Shown here piece after piece: positions 6,538 through 15,138 of a stretch of DNA of 64,000 nt (positions are counted from its first letter, which is position 1; each line of letters opens with the position of its first letter). This DNA is from Maricurvus nonylphenolicus. Its GTDB lineage: Bacteria > Pseudomonadota > Gammaproteobacteria > Pseudomonadales > Cellvibrionaceae. The translations under genes and the position numbers were made by a program. The DNA is taken from NCBI RefSeq assembly GCF_042854845.1, contig NZ_AP031498.1, positions 744,001 to 808,000 on the forward strand, written 5' to 3'. Below the pieces are notes generated by a model. It was not told the origin of the DNA and did no database searches. It saw only the letters and a program-made list of their open reading frames with translations.

Positions 6538-8625
6538 ATGCGATTTTACTGGCTGTTATTGATTACACTGTTTTTGGGCGCTTGTGGATCTTCAACGGAT
6601 GACACCGAGAAGAGCAAAGAAAAGGAAGCACCGGTTGAGGTTCAGAGGGAATATATCGAGCTTGGAGACCTGGAGGCTATCCGCCAGCACAACACCTTGC
6701 GCTTAATTGCCCCTCGCTTTGACGGCGCCGATGGCTTGCCCCGCGATGGTGTGGCGATTCAAACCTATCAGGACATTGCCAGTGCGTTTGCCGAACAGTT
6801 ACAGCTCGATGTGCAGTGGGTGTTTGTCGATCGCTTTGAAGATTTACTGCCGACATTGAATGCGGGCAAGGGCGATATCGTGGTGACCAATATGACGGTC
6901 ACCAAGGCGCGCCGCGAACAGGCCAGCTTTTCCAAAAGTCTCAATCAGGTCAATGAGGTGGTTGTCGGGTTAAAGTCCCTCGATCTGGATGACGAAGATG
7001 ATCTGCAGGGGTTAACCGTTGCCGTACCGGCGGGCAATGCCTACCTGGAAACGCTACAAAAACTACTGGTTGATGAGCCCGATCTGTTTCAGTTAACGGT
7101 TGTCGATTCGGCATTGAGTGAAGGTGATATTCTTGATGCTATTGTCAGCGGTGAATATCAGGCGACAGTTATCGACAGTGATGTTGCCCGTGCGTTATTG
7201 GGCAAATACCCCACCTTGCAACAGGGCGCGGTATTAAAACGTAATCGCTCTATCGCCTGGGCCGTGCGCAAAGGTAACCCACAGTTGCGCAATGAACTCA
7301 ATAAATTTTTAGTTGAGCACCATATCGTGACGGCTACCCGTGAAGCCTCAAAACGCGATTGGGAAACCATCAAAAACCAGGGCCGCCTGCGTATGCTCAC
7401 CCTCAATAATCCCGCCAGCTATTTTATGTGGCGCGGTGAGTTGATGGGCTTTGATTATGATCTGATGAAGAAGTTTGCCAGTCAGCATAATCTGCACCTT
7501 GCCGTGATTATGAAAGACAGCATCCCCGAATTGTTTGAAGCCTTAAAAAAGGGGGAGGGTGATGTGATTGCTGCCTCTCTGACACAGAGCGAAGAGCGGG
7601 CAGCTCAGGGTTTGGCTTTTTCTGACCCCTACCTAAAAGTGGTAGAGCAGCTGGTGAGTATGACCAGTGGTCCCAAGGTTGAAAGCGTTGAAGCCTTGGC
7701 TGGCTATCGTGTGGGGGTGAACCCCAATACTGTGTTTTACACGCAGCTGAAAGAGCTGCAGCAACAGGGGATTGATGTAGAACTGGTGGAGTACCCTAAC
7801 ACCACCACAGAGAAGTTGATTCAGCTACTGGAACAGGGAGAGTTCGATTTTACCCTGGCAGACAGTCATCTTCTGGCAGTAGAACTGGCGCACGACAAGC
7901 CCCTGCATATCAACCTTAACTTTAGCGAAAAATCCCCCATTAGCTGGATACTTCGCCCAGAACAGACGGCATTGACCGCTGAGTTAAATCGTTTTATCGA
8001 TAAGCAATATCGCGGCCTTTTCTACAACGTTACCTTTAATAAATACTTTAAAAACAAGCGCAAGATTAAAAAGCATTCTGCCCATCGGGTAACCTCGGGT
8101 CAGGATCTTTCCCCCTACGATGACATCGTTAAACCCCTGGCTGAAGCCAACAATATGGACTGGCGTTTAATTATTTCGCAGATGTATCAAGAGAGCCGCT
8201 TTGATACCAATGCCAAATCGTTTGCCGGAGCACAGGGATTGATGCAGGTATTGCCACGTACCGCCAGAGAGATGGGATACAGTGAACTGACCGTGCCGGC
8301 CAACGGCATTGGCGCAGGCATTACCTATATGAATTGGCTACGCGATCGCTTCCCTGGTGAAATGGATTTTCAGGAACGTCTGTACTTTACCCTGGCAGCC
8401 TACAATGCGGGCACCGGCCATGTACGCGATGCCCGTCGCCTGGCCAAGAAGTTGGGTAAAGACCCCAACCGCTGGTTTGGGCATACCGAGGAGGCCATGC
8501 TGTTGCTATCGGAGCCGCGCTATTTTCGTTTAGCGCGCTTTGGTTATGTGCGGGGTAGTGAACCGGTGGAATACGTACGTCGTATTCGAGATCGCTATCT
8601 TGGCTATATTACCGCAACCCGCTAG
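6538..8625 (+). CDS. MltF-like lytic transglycosylase lipoprotein with two solute-binding domains
   Basis: A 695-residue lipoprotein: signal peptide with lipobox LGAC (Cys16 region), a first family-3 solute-binding domain (about residues 48-270), a second one (about 277-505) and a C-terminal SLT transglycosylase domain (about 523-690). Catalytic Glu552 lies in MYQESRFD, followed by AGAQGLMQVLP and AAYNAGTGHV, the SLT motifs. MltF cleaves peptidoglycan glycan strands to 1,6-anhydromuropeptides at the outer membrane, with activity gated by a single regulatory solute-binding domain and a usual length near 500 residues. The duplication of that domain here is unusual and suggests two ligand inputs or an internal duplication. 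Its stop codon lies one base from the stop of the convergent exporter gene. Confidence 0.85.
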   Translation: MRFYWLLLITLFLGACGSSTDDTEKSKEKEAPVEVQREYIELGDLEAIRQHNTLRLIAPRFDGADGLPRDGVAIQTYQDIASAFAEQLQLDVQWVFVDRFEDLLPTLNAGKGDIVVTNMTVTKARREQASFSKSLNQVNEVVVGLKSLDLDDEDDLQGLTVAVPAGNAYLETLQKLLVDEPDLFQLTVVDSALSEGDILDAIVSGEYQATVIDSDVARALLGKYPTLQQGAVLKRNRSIAWAVRKGNPQLRNELNKFLVEHHIVTATREASKRDWETIKNQGRLRMLTLNNPASYFMWRGELMGFDYDLMKKFASQHNLHLAVIMKDSIPELFEALKKGEGDVIAASLTQSEERAAQGLAFSDPYLKVVEQLVSMTSGPKVESVEALAGYRVGVNPNTVFYTQLKELQQQGIDVELVEYPNTTTEKLIQLLEQGEFDFTLADSHLLAVELAHDKPLHINLNFSEKSPISWILRPEQTALTAELNRFIDKQYRGLFYNVTFNKYFKNKRKIKKHSAHRVTSGQDLSPYDDIVKPLAEANNMDWRLIISQMYQESRFDTNAKSFAGAQGLMQVLPRTAREMGYSELTVPANGIGAGITYMNWLRDRFPGEMDFQERLYFTLAAYNAGTGHVRDARRLAKKLGKDPNRWFGHTEEAMLLLSEPRYFRLARFGYVRGSEPVEYVRRIRDRYLGYITATR

Positions 8626-8626
8626 C

Positions 8627-9208
8627 TTAAAAGCTTGCCAGGAGTGTGGGCCATACACTCCACAGCAGCCAGCTGCCGATCAGTAAAAATAATACTCCTG
8701 CCATACGGTGCAACAGGGTAGGACTGAGTTTCTTCAGAAGCCATTGGCCGCCGAGAATACCCAGCAGGGTAGTGACGGCCAATGCCAGGGTTGCCCCTAT
8801 AAAAACCCCCAGAGGTGAAGCGCTTGCCCCCAAGCCTGCGACCGTTAGCTGGGTTTTATCGCCCAGTTCTGCCATAAAGATCATCAAGAAGGCCGTTACC
8901 AGAACACTGTAGCCTACGGCCTCTGTTATATCTTCTTCATCTTCTTCCTGAGTCAGTAGGGCACTTATCCCAAACGCCAGAAATAACAGTGCTACAAGGC
9001 CCTTGATGGGGCCTATGGGTAAGGTGTGGGCCAGACTGGCACCAACCGCCACAGCCACCAGGTTAAGTAGGGCAAAGGCCGCTATAGCCCCTATAAATAC
9101 CGGCAGGCCACGGTGGCGGCTGGCCAACAGCATGCAGACCAATTGGCTTTTATCCCCCATTTCAGCGAGGAAGATCAGTAGGAAGGTAGAGAGTGTGGTA
9201 CTTAGCAT
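8627..9208 (-). CDS. TMEM165/GDT1 (UPF0016) family cation exporter
   Basis: A 193-residue six-helix membrane protein with the two inverted-repeat signatures of the family, EMGDKSQL near the N-terminus and ELGDKTQL in the second half, separated by an acidic loop (QEEDEEDI). Family members export Mn2+ or exchange Ca2+/H+; MneA of Vibrio is a Mn2+ exporter. The start at 9208 (MLSTTLSTFLLIFLAEMGDK) fits the family length; a 61-codon upstream extension is open but does not look coding. I looked for a Mn riboswitch in the 93 bp before the divergent gene and saw none. Confidence 0.85.
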   Translation of the reverse strand: MLSTTLSTFLLIFLAEMGDKSQLVCMLLASRHRGLPVFIGAIAAFALLNLVAVAVGASLAHTLPIGPIKGLVALLFLAFGISALLTQEEDEEDITEAVGYSVLVTAFLMIFMAELGDKTQLTVAGLGASASPLGVFIGATLALAVTTLLGILGGQWLLKKLSPTLLHRMAGVLFLLIGSWLLWSVWPTLLASF

Positions 9209-9301
9209 GGGGTACTTTGTATGAACAAATGTTATCGAATATACAGTCTCTGGCCTTTCGTCTCGATACACTACACTTGGAGAATAACGAGGAGAGAGAT
9301 A

Positions 9302-9613
9302 ATGGCCGAAGCAAAGAAGTTTACCAGCTACAGCGAATTCTATGAATTTTACCTGGCCGAGCACAGTGATCCGGTATGTCGTGCGTTGCATTATATTGGT
9401 ACGACCATCGCCCTGATGTTGATGGCCTATGCCATCTATTCACAAACCTATAGTCTGATTCTCGTGGCGATTGTTCAGGGCTATGCCTGGGCATGGGTTG
9501 GTCACTTTGTATTTGAAAAGAATAAACCCGCGACCTTTGACTATCCGTTTTACAGTTTTATTTCTGACTTTGTGATGTTGAAGGATTTCCTGTTGGGGAA
9601 ATTCCGCCACTGA
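9302..9613 (+). CDS. DUF962 / Mpo1-like membrane protein
   Basis: A 103-residue protein with the family's N-terminal pattern (FYLAEHSDPVCRALHYIGT, containing the two conserved His positions), two hydrophobic segments (TIALMLMAYAIY and LILVAIVQGYAWAWVGHFVFE) and the C-terminal FEKNKPATFDYPFYSFISDFVM block. Yeast Mpo1 is an Fe2+-dependent dioxygenase acting on 2-hydroxy fatty acids; bacterial roles are not established. The start at 9302 has GAGGAGAG upstream and begins MAEAKKFTSYSEFYEFY; an open 27-codon extension is rejected. Confidence 0.85.
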   Translation: MAEAKKFTSYSEFYEFYLAEHSDPVCRALHYIGTTIALMLMAYAIYSQTYSLILVAIVQGYAWAWVGHFVFEKNKPATFDYPFYSFISDFVMLKDFLLGKFRH

Positions 9614-9745
9614 TCTTCCCATTTCAGCTGTGTAGCCAGTACTATGTCCTTCCTTAGGCGACATTTACCCGGAAGTTGATGTACATCATGCCGTGCTGGG
9701 TAAAATGCGCTAACAATATCTCAGTATTCTTAAAGGGACAGAAAG

Positions 9746-10339
9746 ATGAAGAGAATTTTGAAAGTAAGTACTTGGTGTATCAGCTGCTTGGGCATGGTTC
9801 TGCTATTGGTGGGCTGTGGCAGTCAGGTAGATATTGATAGCGACTACAAGGCTGGTTTCGATTTTACCCAATTGCGCAGTTACCACTGGCACGGTTCTTC
9901 AAAAAATCATGCCAATGATATTTTGGATGGCCGAATCCGCAGCAGTGTCGATGAAGTGTTAGGTTCTAAAGGCTATCAATTAGAGAACGGTGGTCAGGTT
10001 GACTTCCTGGTCAACTACGGTGTGACGACAGAAGAAAAGACTGATATCCGCACCTATAACAGCTACAGTGGTATGGCTCCAGGATTCTCCATGGGATATC
10101 GCCGCGGTTATTATCGTTACGGTTACAGCATGGCTTATCGCTCAGAACCTGAAGTGGTCACCTATCAATATGAAGAGGGGACGCTGATTATTGATGTGGT
10201 TGATGCAAAAACCGATAAGTTGGTTTGGCGGGGAACGGCTGAAGGTCGGTTGAAAAATAATATGACTGTCGAAGAGAGACAGCAGGCAACCAAAGAGATT
10301 GTTGCTAAGGTTTTGGAAGGTTTTCCTCCTGAGGCCTAA
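9746..10339 (+). CDS. DUF4136 domain lipoprotein
   Basis: A 197-residue lipoprotein with signal peptide and lipobox (LLVGCGSQ) and then the DUF4136 pattern: DYKAGFDFTQLRSYHW near the start, a central Tyr/Gly/Arg-rich insert (GYRRGYYRYGYSMAYR), a GTLIIDVVDAKTDKLVWRGTAEG strand pair and a helical end (ERQQATKEIVAKVLEGFPP). The function of the family is unknown; members are envelope lipoproteins. AGGGA lies upstream of the start. It converges on the DUF3604 pair across a repeat-filled 370-bp gap. Confidence 0.85.
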   Translation: MKRILKVSTWCISCLGMVLLLVGCGSQVDIDSDYKAGFDFTQLRSYHWHGSSKNHANDILDGRIRSSVDEVLGSKGYQLENGGQVDFLVNYGVTTEEKTDIRTYNSYSGMAPGFSMGYRRGYYRYGYSMAYRSEPEVVTYQYEEGTLIIDVVDAKTDKLVWRGTAEGRLKNNMTVEERQQATKEIVAKVLEGFPPEA

Positions 10340-10375
10340 TTTTTTTTGTGGGTATTGTTCGGACTTCGTAGTCCG

Positions 10376-10482
10376 TGCAGGTACGCTGGGGGCTTTTACA
10401 AAACACGCATAAACCCATCCCTGGGGCTCGTCAGCGACTTCCCTGTCGCTGACGGTTTTGTAAAAGCCCCCAGCATACCTAC
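10376..10482. repeat. Nested inverted-repeat element A
   Basis: Outer arms of about 28 bp (10377-10404 and 10455-10482, 26 of 28 paired) contain GGGGGCTTTTACAAAAC and its complement. Inside is a perfect 9-bp hairpin GTCAGCGAC-TTCCCT-GTCGCTGAC (10430-10453). A short hairpin GGACT-TCGT-AGTCC (10361-10374) precedes it. The element lies between two convergent genes and has no coding potential. Its core resembles that of element B at 10566-10667. Confidence 0.85.
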
Positions 10483-10565
10483 ACTCCCACTGCACAAGAT
10501 TCCTATTGAGCACTTACGATTCGAAGTAAATAAAGCGCAGGTTTGTACAAAGGTAGGGTGGGTGT

Positions 10566-10667
10566 AAGGGGGTTCTATTTGAAACCGTCGACGACAGGGA
10601 CGTCGGCGACGAGCGCTGCTTGTAAAAAAACAGGATGGCAATTGCGAGTTTCAAATAGAACCCCCTT
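10566..10667. repeat. Inverted-repeat element B
   Basis: Perfect 20-bp arms (10566-10585 and 10648-10667) enclose a core containing GTCGACGACAGGGACGTCGG. On the complementary strand element A carries the similar GTCAGCGACAGGGAAGTCG. The two elements therefore share a core but have unrelated arms. Elements A and B fill most of the 370-bp gap 10340-10709; I see no gene there. Confidence 0.8.
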
Positions 10668-10709
10668 GCAGCCAGCCGGATTAAGAAACCCTAACCCGGA
10701 CTTAACATT

Positions 10710-12611
10710 TTAGGGGGTATACCAAATAGGCGAGGTATAAGCCCGCTCTTGAATCGTCGCAGGCCCTTCCGCAGGAACTTCCGACTGCAGCGCAATTGCA
10801 TCGTATAAAGAATGACGCGGCGTAGGAATCTGCAATACACGTACATAGTAGAAAGCACGCTGCTCAGCATCAAAATCAGGATCCGTCCAAACCGTAGTCA
10901 GCTGCGTACTGCCAATATTATTGGTATAGGCACCGGTTTTTAGATCAACGGTATTGCCTACCGCGGGTAACTTACCATCAGCCCCCAGTTCACGTTCATC
11001 AGACCAGGCTACGTTATACACCTGTTCGTGTTGCTGACCTTTGCTGTCGACCCAGCCTTTAATGATTTGTACGCGATCCAGATTGGCGGATTTGGGATCT
11101 TTAACAGCATGAACCAAAAATTGCGGCTGACGGTTTTGCGCATCTTCACGATTTAAGTCGCCACCCATAGGTACACCATTGGCATAACCGATATCAGCCA
11201 GGTTTTCAGCTTGGTCGGCGTTGTCCGGGAATTCCCAGCCGCCAAATAAACGCACCTGAATACGTGGGCCTGTGGTAGCGTAGACTTCTTTACGCTGGAA
11301 GGCGGCAAAGATTTCATCGCGGGTATTTTCTTTTGCCCAGACAGCCGCCAAGCCGGAGGCGCTCATGCTCCAACCGTTTGCGCCCATGTTTTCAAGGTCT
11401 GATTCCTCATCCATCTCTGGAAACAGTTTCTTGGATTCTGGCGTTGAATCCAGTGCAAGCTTGCCCCAGAAGTTATCCTCTTCCGCGGAGGCAATACCGG
11501 TATGGGCATCGGTTGAACCGATCATGCCGAATTTATAAGGATTGGCACCGACTTTTTGTTCAATGGCTAGACCTTGTTTTAAACCGCCGCGAACATAGTC
11601 GGCAGGTTTGGCGACGTATTCTTCTTTATCCTGTTGTATATAGTGAGAATAGGTTTCGAAATCGGCGAACTCATCGTTCGGAGAAACTGCTGGGTGAGTT
11701 TCTGAATCGCCTTTAATTTGTGTGACTTCGGCAACCGGTTCCCACTTCATACGGGTTTTAATGTAGTCGAGATCCATGGGCTCATTGCGTAAGGTGGTCT
11801 CGGCAAACATGTAACCTTTGGAAATATTCGAGTTATGCGGGATGGCAATAAAGCGTGCGCCGGTGCGTGCCTGAGTATCTTCCAACCACTGCCACAGGGC
11901 CTGTGGGTATTGGCTTTGGTCGGAGCCGTAAGGCAGGAATTTTTTGGCAATATCGCCGCCGTCTGGAGTGAAGACTACGCGGTGCAGGTTGGCGCCGGTG
12001 GGAATGGAGCTCCACTCCCAGCCAATCAGCGTGGTGAACTTGCCCGGTTCATTGTGGCGCTCCGCTGCATCGACAATATCGCCCCAGGCGGTGGTTTCGG
12101 TTTTGGTGGTGTCACCAAAGATAGGGTCGCCAATCACATCGCCGCCGGCATCCTGTACCGGGTCGCCACTGGGGTTCGCTGCTTTCTTCGGCAGGAAGGA
12201 AACAAAAACATCACTGCCTTCATTGCCAGATTCCATGGCGCCGCGTAATACGCGAATGGCAAACCAGCGCTTGAGGTTACCAATCAGCCCCAGGTCATCC
12301 AGTTCCGCAGTATTGTTTTCAATCGCACGCATCACGCCCATCATCTCGGCGTGGTCGGCCACCACCAGAAAATCCAGCGGGGTTTCTACCTGCACCTTGG
12401 CGCGGTGGTAAGGGTGGATAACCGGTAGGCCTTTGGCCCAGCGGTAGGCGGTATCAGGATCGGCCGAGCGGTTCTGGTTCAAAAAGGCGTCAAATGAGTA
12501 TGAGGTGTGCAGGTGGGTATCACCCCAGAGCAGCTGGGTGGGTTCGCTGGCACTGGTGGAATGGGCAATAGCGCAGCTTAATGCTGCCGCCAGGGCTGTG
12601 AGTCTCGTCAT
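10710..12611 (-). CDS. DUF3604 family exported protein, copy 1
   Basis: A 633-residue protein with a cleavable signal peptide (about residues 1-22, ending STSASEP). The mature N-terminus carries the PHP-like metal-binding motif GDTHLHTSYSFDAF, and further histidine/aspartate motifs follow (VVADHAEMMGV, IAIPHNSNISKG, GMIGSTDAHTG). DUF3604 proteins are thought to be PHP-superfamily metal-dependent hydrolases or phosphoesterases, but no substrate is established. The start at 12611 gives a proper signal peptide; a 16-codon open extension upstream is not supported. It is the downstream member of a tandem pair with a colinear paralogue, 215 bp apart. Confidence 0.8.
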   Translation of the reverse strand: MTRLTALAAALSCAIAHSTSASEPTQLLWGDTHLHTSYSFDAFLNQNRSADPDTAYRWAKGLPVIHPYHRAKVQVETPLDFLVVADHAEMMGVMRAIENNTAELDDLGLIGNLKRWFAIRVLRGAMESGNEGSDVFVSFLPKKAANPSGDPVQDAGGDVIGDPIFGDTTKTETTAWGDIVDAAERHNEPGKFTTLIGWEWSSIPTGANLHRVVFTPDGGDIAKKFLPYGSDQSQYPQALWQWLEDTQARTGARFIAIPHNSNISKGYMFAETTLRNEPMDLDYIKTRMKWEPVAEVTQIKGDSETHPAVSPNDEFADFETYSHYIQQDKEEYVAKPADYVRGGLKQGLAIEQKVGANPYKFGMIGSTDAHTGIASAEEDNFWGKLALDSTPESKKLFPEMDEESDLENMGANGWSMSASGLAAVWAKENTRDEIFAAFQRKEVYATTGPRIQVRLFGGWEFPDNADQAENLADIGYANGVPMGGDLNREDAQNRQPQFLVHAVKDPKSANLDRVQIIKGWVDSKGQQHEQVYNVAWSDERELGADGKLPAVGNTVDLKTGAYTNNIGSTQLTTVWTDPDFDAEQRAFYYVRVLQIPTPRHSLYDAIALQSEVPAEGPATIQERAYTSPIWYTP

Positions 12612-12775
12612 GATGCGTCTTCTCTCCTGAATATGGGCCAAGGCTGGAACCGTGGTCATTTTTATGAATTTTTAGGAGATATATTTTCCCAGCTGACAGC
12701 GGGAAGCTCTCGTCATCTGATGACAGAGACCGGCCAGAAATGGCGCTTTGAAGTAGTGTGGGCAGGCCCCAGATC

Positions 12776-12799
12776 ACCTGGGCTAAGTGCAGCCCAGGT
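12776..12799 (-). terminator. Hairpin downstream of DUF3604 copy 2
   Basis: ACCTGGGC and GCCCAGGT form a perfect 8-bp stem with an 8-nt loop, 28 bp beyond the stop codon of the minus-strand DUF3604 gene. No T-run follows on the transcribed strand, so it may stabilise the 3' end or attenuate rather than terminate fully. Confidence 0.4.
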
Positions 12800-12826
12800 T
12801 TGCTGAGAGTGTGGAGAAGGGGAAGC

Positions 12827-14698
12827 TTAGGGCTTATACCAGATAGGGGAGGTATAGGCGCGTTCCTGAATGGTGGCTGGCCCTTCCTGTGGTTGTTGTA
12901 GGGCAACGGCGTCATACAGACCGTGGCGCGGTGTTGGGATCTGCAGCACGCGTACATAGTAGAAAGCGCGCTGGGCCGGATCGAAATCCGGATCTTGCCA
13001 GCGGGTGGTCAGCTCTGGAGCACCGATGGAGTTATCGTATTGCGCGGTTTCCAGGTTCACGGTATTGCCAACTGCATCGAGTTTGCCATTACTATCCAGC
13101 TGACGGTCACCGGACCAGGCAACGTTGAAGATCTTTTCACGTTGCTCACCATTGCCATCAATCCAGCCTTTGATTACCTGTACACGATCGAGGTTGGCAT
13201 CATTGGGGTCTTTCACCGCACGGATTAAGAATTGCGGTGCTTTACCTTCCTGATTGGCACTCAGGGTTCCGCCCATGGGAACACCTTGCTGGTAGCCTTG
13301 CTCGGCAAAGTCATCTGCACTCAAAGAGCTTTCATCCATATCCCAGCCACCGAATACACGTACACTTAAGCGTGTGCCGGTAGTCGCATAGACTTCCTTG
13401 CGCTGGAAAGCATCAAAGATAGCATCGCGGGTATTCTCTTTGGCCCATACCGCTGCCAAACCGGATGAGGCCATACTCCAACCGGTATTTTTACTGCCGC
13501 CCAATTTGTCCTTGGAGACTTTGGTTTCCGGGGTGGAGTCACGGGCAAACTTGCCCCAGAAGTTATCTTCTTCAGCACTGGCGAGCCCAGAGTGAGAATC
13601 TGTCGAACCAATAACGCCAAACTGGTATGGGTTGGTGCCAATTTTTTCTTCAATGGCCAGACCGGTTTTTAAACCGGAACGCATATAATCAGCAGGCGCT
13701 ACACGATAATCTTCAGAAGCTTGCTGGATGTAGTAGCTGTAGGTTTCAAAATCGGCAAACTCATCATCCGGTGACAGATTCGGGTGGGTTTCAGAATCGC
13801 CTTTAATTTGCGTTACTTCAGAAACCGGTTCCCACTTCAGACGACGCTTGGCGTACTCCGGGGTTATCTCTGCACCCTTTAGCGTGGTTTCCGCATACAT
13901 AAAGCCTTTGGAAATATTGCTGTTATGGGGAATGGCCACAAAGCGCGAGCCAGTACGGACTTGGGTTTCTTCCAGCCAGGTCCACAGGTCTTCCGGGTAT
14001 TGGCTTTGATCAGAGCCATAGGGTAAAAACTGTTTCGATTGTTCGGCCGAATCCGGGGTAAAGACAATACGGTGCAAGTTGGCACCTACCGGAATCGAGC
14101 TCCACTCCCAGCCGTGGAAGGTAGTAAAGGTGCCGGGATCATTGTGGCGTTCGGCGGCATCAACAATTTCTTTCCAGGCGGTGGTTTCGGTTTTAGTGGT
14201 GTCGCCGAATGCTGGGATGGGTAATTCATTATCCGGGTTCAGCACCGGATCTTGTGTTGCCTGCTGGGGCTTCCTGGGCAGGATCTCATTGAAGACTTTA
14301 GCGCCGCTTTCGTTTTCAATCGCATCATTGATCACATAGGTGGTAAGCCAGCGTTTGAAGTTGCCCCACAGGCCCATATCTTCCAGTTCAGCAGTGCCAT
14401 TATTGACCGCACGGATTACCCCCATCAGCTCGGCGTGATCCGCCACCACCAGAAAATCCAGCGGTGTTTGAATCTGTACTTTAGCGCGGTTGTAGGGGTG
14501 GATTACTGGCATGCCCTTGGCCCAGCGATAGGCGGTATCGGGATCAGCAGTTTGGTTTTTATTGAGGTAGGCATCAAACGAGTAGGAGGTGTGCAGGTGG
14601 GTATCGCCAAATAACAGTTTTGTCGGTTCTTCTGCACTCACCTGGCTGCTGATGGCGGCGGCCAGCAGGCCTGGCACTAGATGTTTGTATATGCCCAT
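12827..14698 (-). CDS. DUF3604 family exported protein, copy 2
   Basis: A 623-residue paralogue of the neighbouring copy, colinear over its whole length, with a signal peptide (VPGLLAAAISSQVSAEEP) and the same motifs: GDTHLHTSYSFDAY, VVADHAELMGV, VAIPHNSNISKGF and GVIGSTDSHSG. Residues likely to bind metal are kept in both copies, so neither looks dead. The start at 14698 is preferred over the ATG at 14710 because GAGA lies six bases upstream. Function is unknown; a metal-dependent periplasmic hydrolase is the best guess from the PHP-like motif. Confidence 0.8.
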   Translation of the reverse strand: MGIYKHLVPGLLAAAISSQVSAEEPTKLLFGDTHLHTSYSFDAYLNKNQTADPDTAYRWAKGMPVIHPYNRAKVQIQTPLDFLVVADHAELMGVIRAVNNGTAELEDMGLWGNFKRWLTTYVINDAIENESGAKVFNEILPRKPQQATQDPVLNPDNELPIPAFGDTTKTETTAWKEIVDAAERHNDPGTFTTFHGWEWSSIPVGANLHRIVFTPDSAEQSKQFLPYGSDQSQYPEDLWTWLEETQVRTGSRFVAIPHNSNISKGFMYAETTLKGAEITPEYAKRRLKWEPVSEVTQIKGDSETHPNLSPDDEFADFETYSYYIQQASEDYRVAPADYMRSGLKTGLAIEEKIGTNPYQFGVIGSTDSHSGLASAEEDNFWGKFARDSTPETKVSKDKLGGSKNTGWSMASSGLAAVWAKENTRDAIFDAFQRKEVYATTGTRLSVRVFGGWDMDESSLSADDFAEQGYQQGVPMGGTLSANQEGKAPQFLIRAVKDPNDANLDRVQVIKGWIDGNGEQREKIFNVAWSGDRQLDSNGKLDAVGNTVNLETAQYDNSIGAPELTTRWQDPDFDPAQRAFYYVRVLQIPTPRHGLYDAVALQQPQEGPATIQERAYTSPIWYKP

Positions 14699-14864
14699 GG
14701 TTACTCTCATCTTATTAGAATTTGTTTAAGCATAGCATTATCGGGTTTGTAAGCTGGCCACTCTGGTCATTCGACGACATCGGTTGGTTGATAGACGTCA
14801 TGGACTGTAAAGAAGTGTTTTGCTCGTATCGATAGCGTTGCGTTAAGGGGATTGCACAGAGGTA

Positions 14865-15042
14865 GGAGCCAGTCGGGGGAAGCTGTTTGGAGCAATCAGC
14901 CCATTGCTTAAGCGGCAGGAAAAAGTCAGGGTAGTCGCGGAGGTTGTCTGAGCGTTTTTTGCGTCTTGTAAAAGGATGGGCGTAGCGCTGACTTTTTCCT
15001 GCCGCTTATGGGCGCGGAGAACAGCTTCCCCCGGCTGGCTCC
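14865..15042. repeat. Long inverted-repeat element C
   Basis: Arms at 14865-14929 and 14988-15042 pair over most of their length (outer GGAGCCAG/CTGGCTCC, GGGGGAAGCTGTT/AACAGCTTCCCCC, inner GCGGCAGGAAAAAGTCAG and its complement). The left arm has a longer internal loop. The unpaired centre contains AGGTTGTCTGAGCGTTTT. It is a diverged copy of element D (28656-28823) in opposite orientation. It occupies the gap between the HMG-CoA reductase terminator and DUF3604 copy 2; the rest of the 440-bp gap holds no gene. Confidence 0.9.
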
Positions 15043-15075
15043 GGGTTTATGCCCAAATACCGGAGAGTTAGACAC

Positions 15076-15101
15076 AAAAAAGGCGGTGATCACTCACCGC
15101 C
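15076..15101 (-). terminator. Intrinsic terminator of the HMG-CoA reductase gene
   Basis: On the minus strand GGCGGTGA-GTGA-TCACCGCC is a perfect 8-bp stem followed by six T residues, about 40 bp past the stop codon. Confidence 0.85.
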
Positions 15102-15138
15102 CAAATCACTCTACGACAGAGACTTTCGCCTTTAGGTA

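Noticed and set aside
9209..9301. Manganese (yybP-ykoY) riboswitch before the TMEM165-type exporter
   Set aside because: The 93-bp gap between divergent starts is too short for a full leader and shows no characteristic loops.
14865..15042. Integron attC site
   Set aside because: Elements C-F are palindromic and intergenic, but lack the RYYYAAC...GTTRRRY ends and no cassette array or integrase is present.
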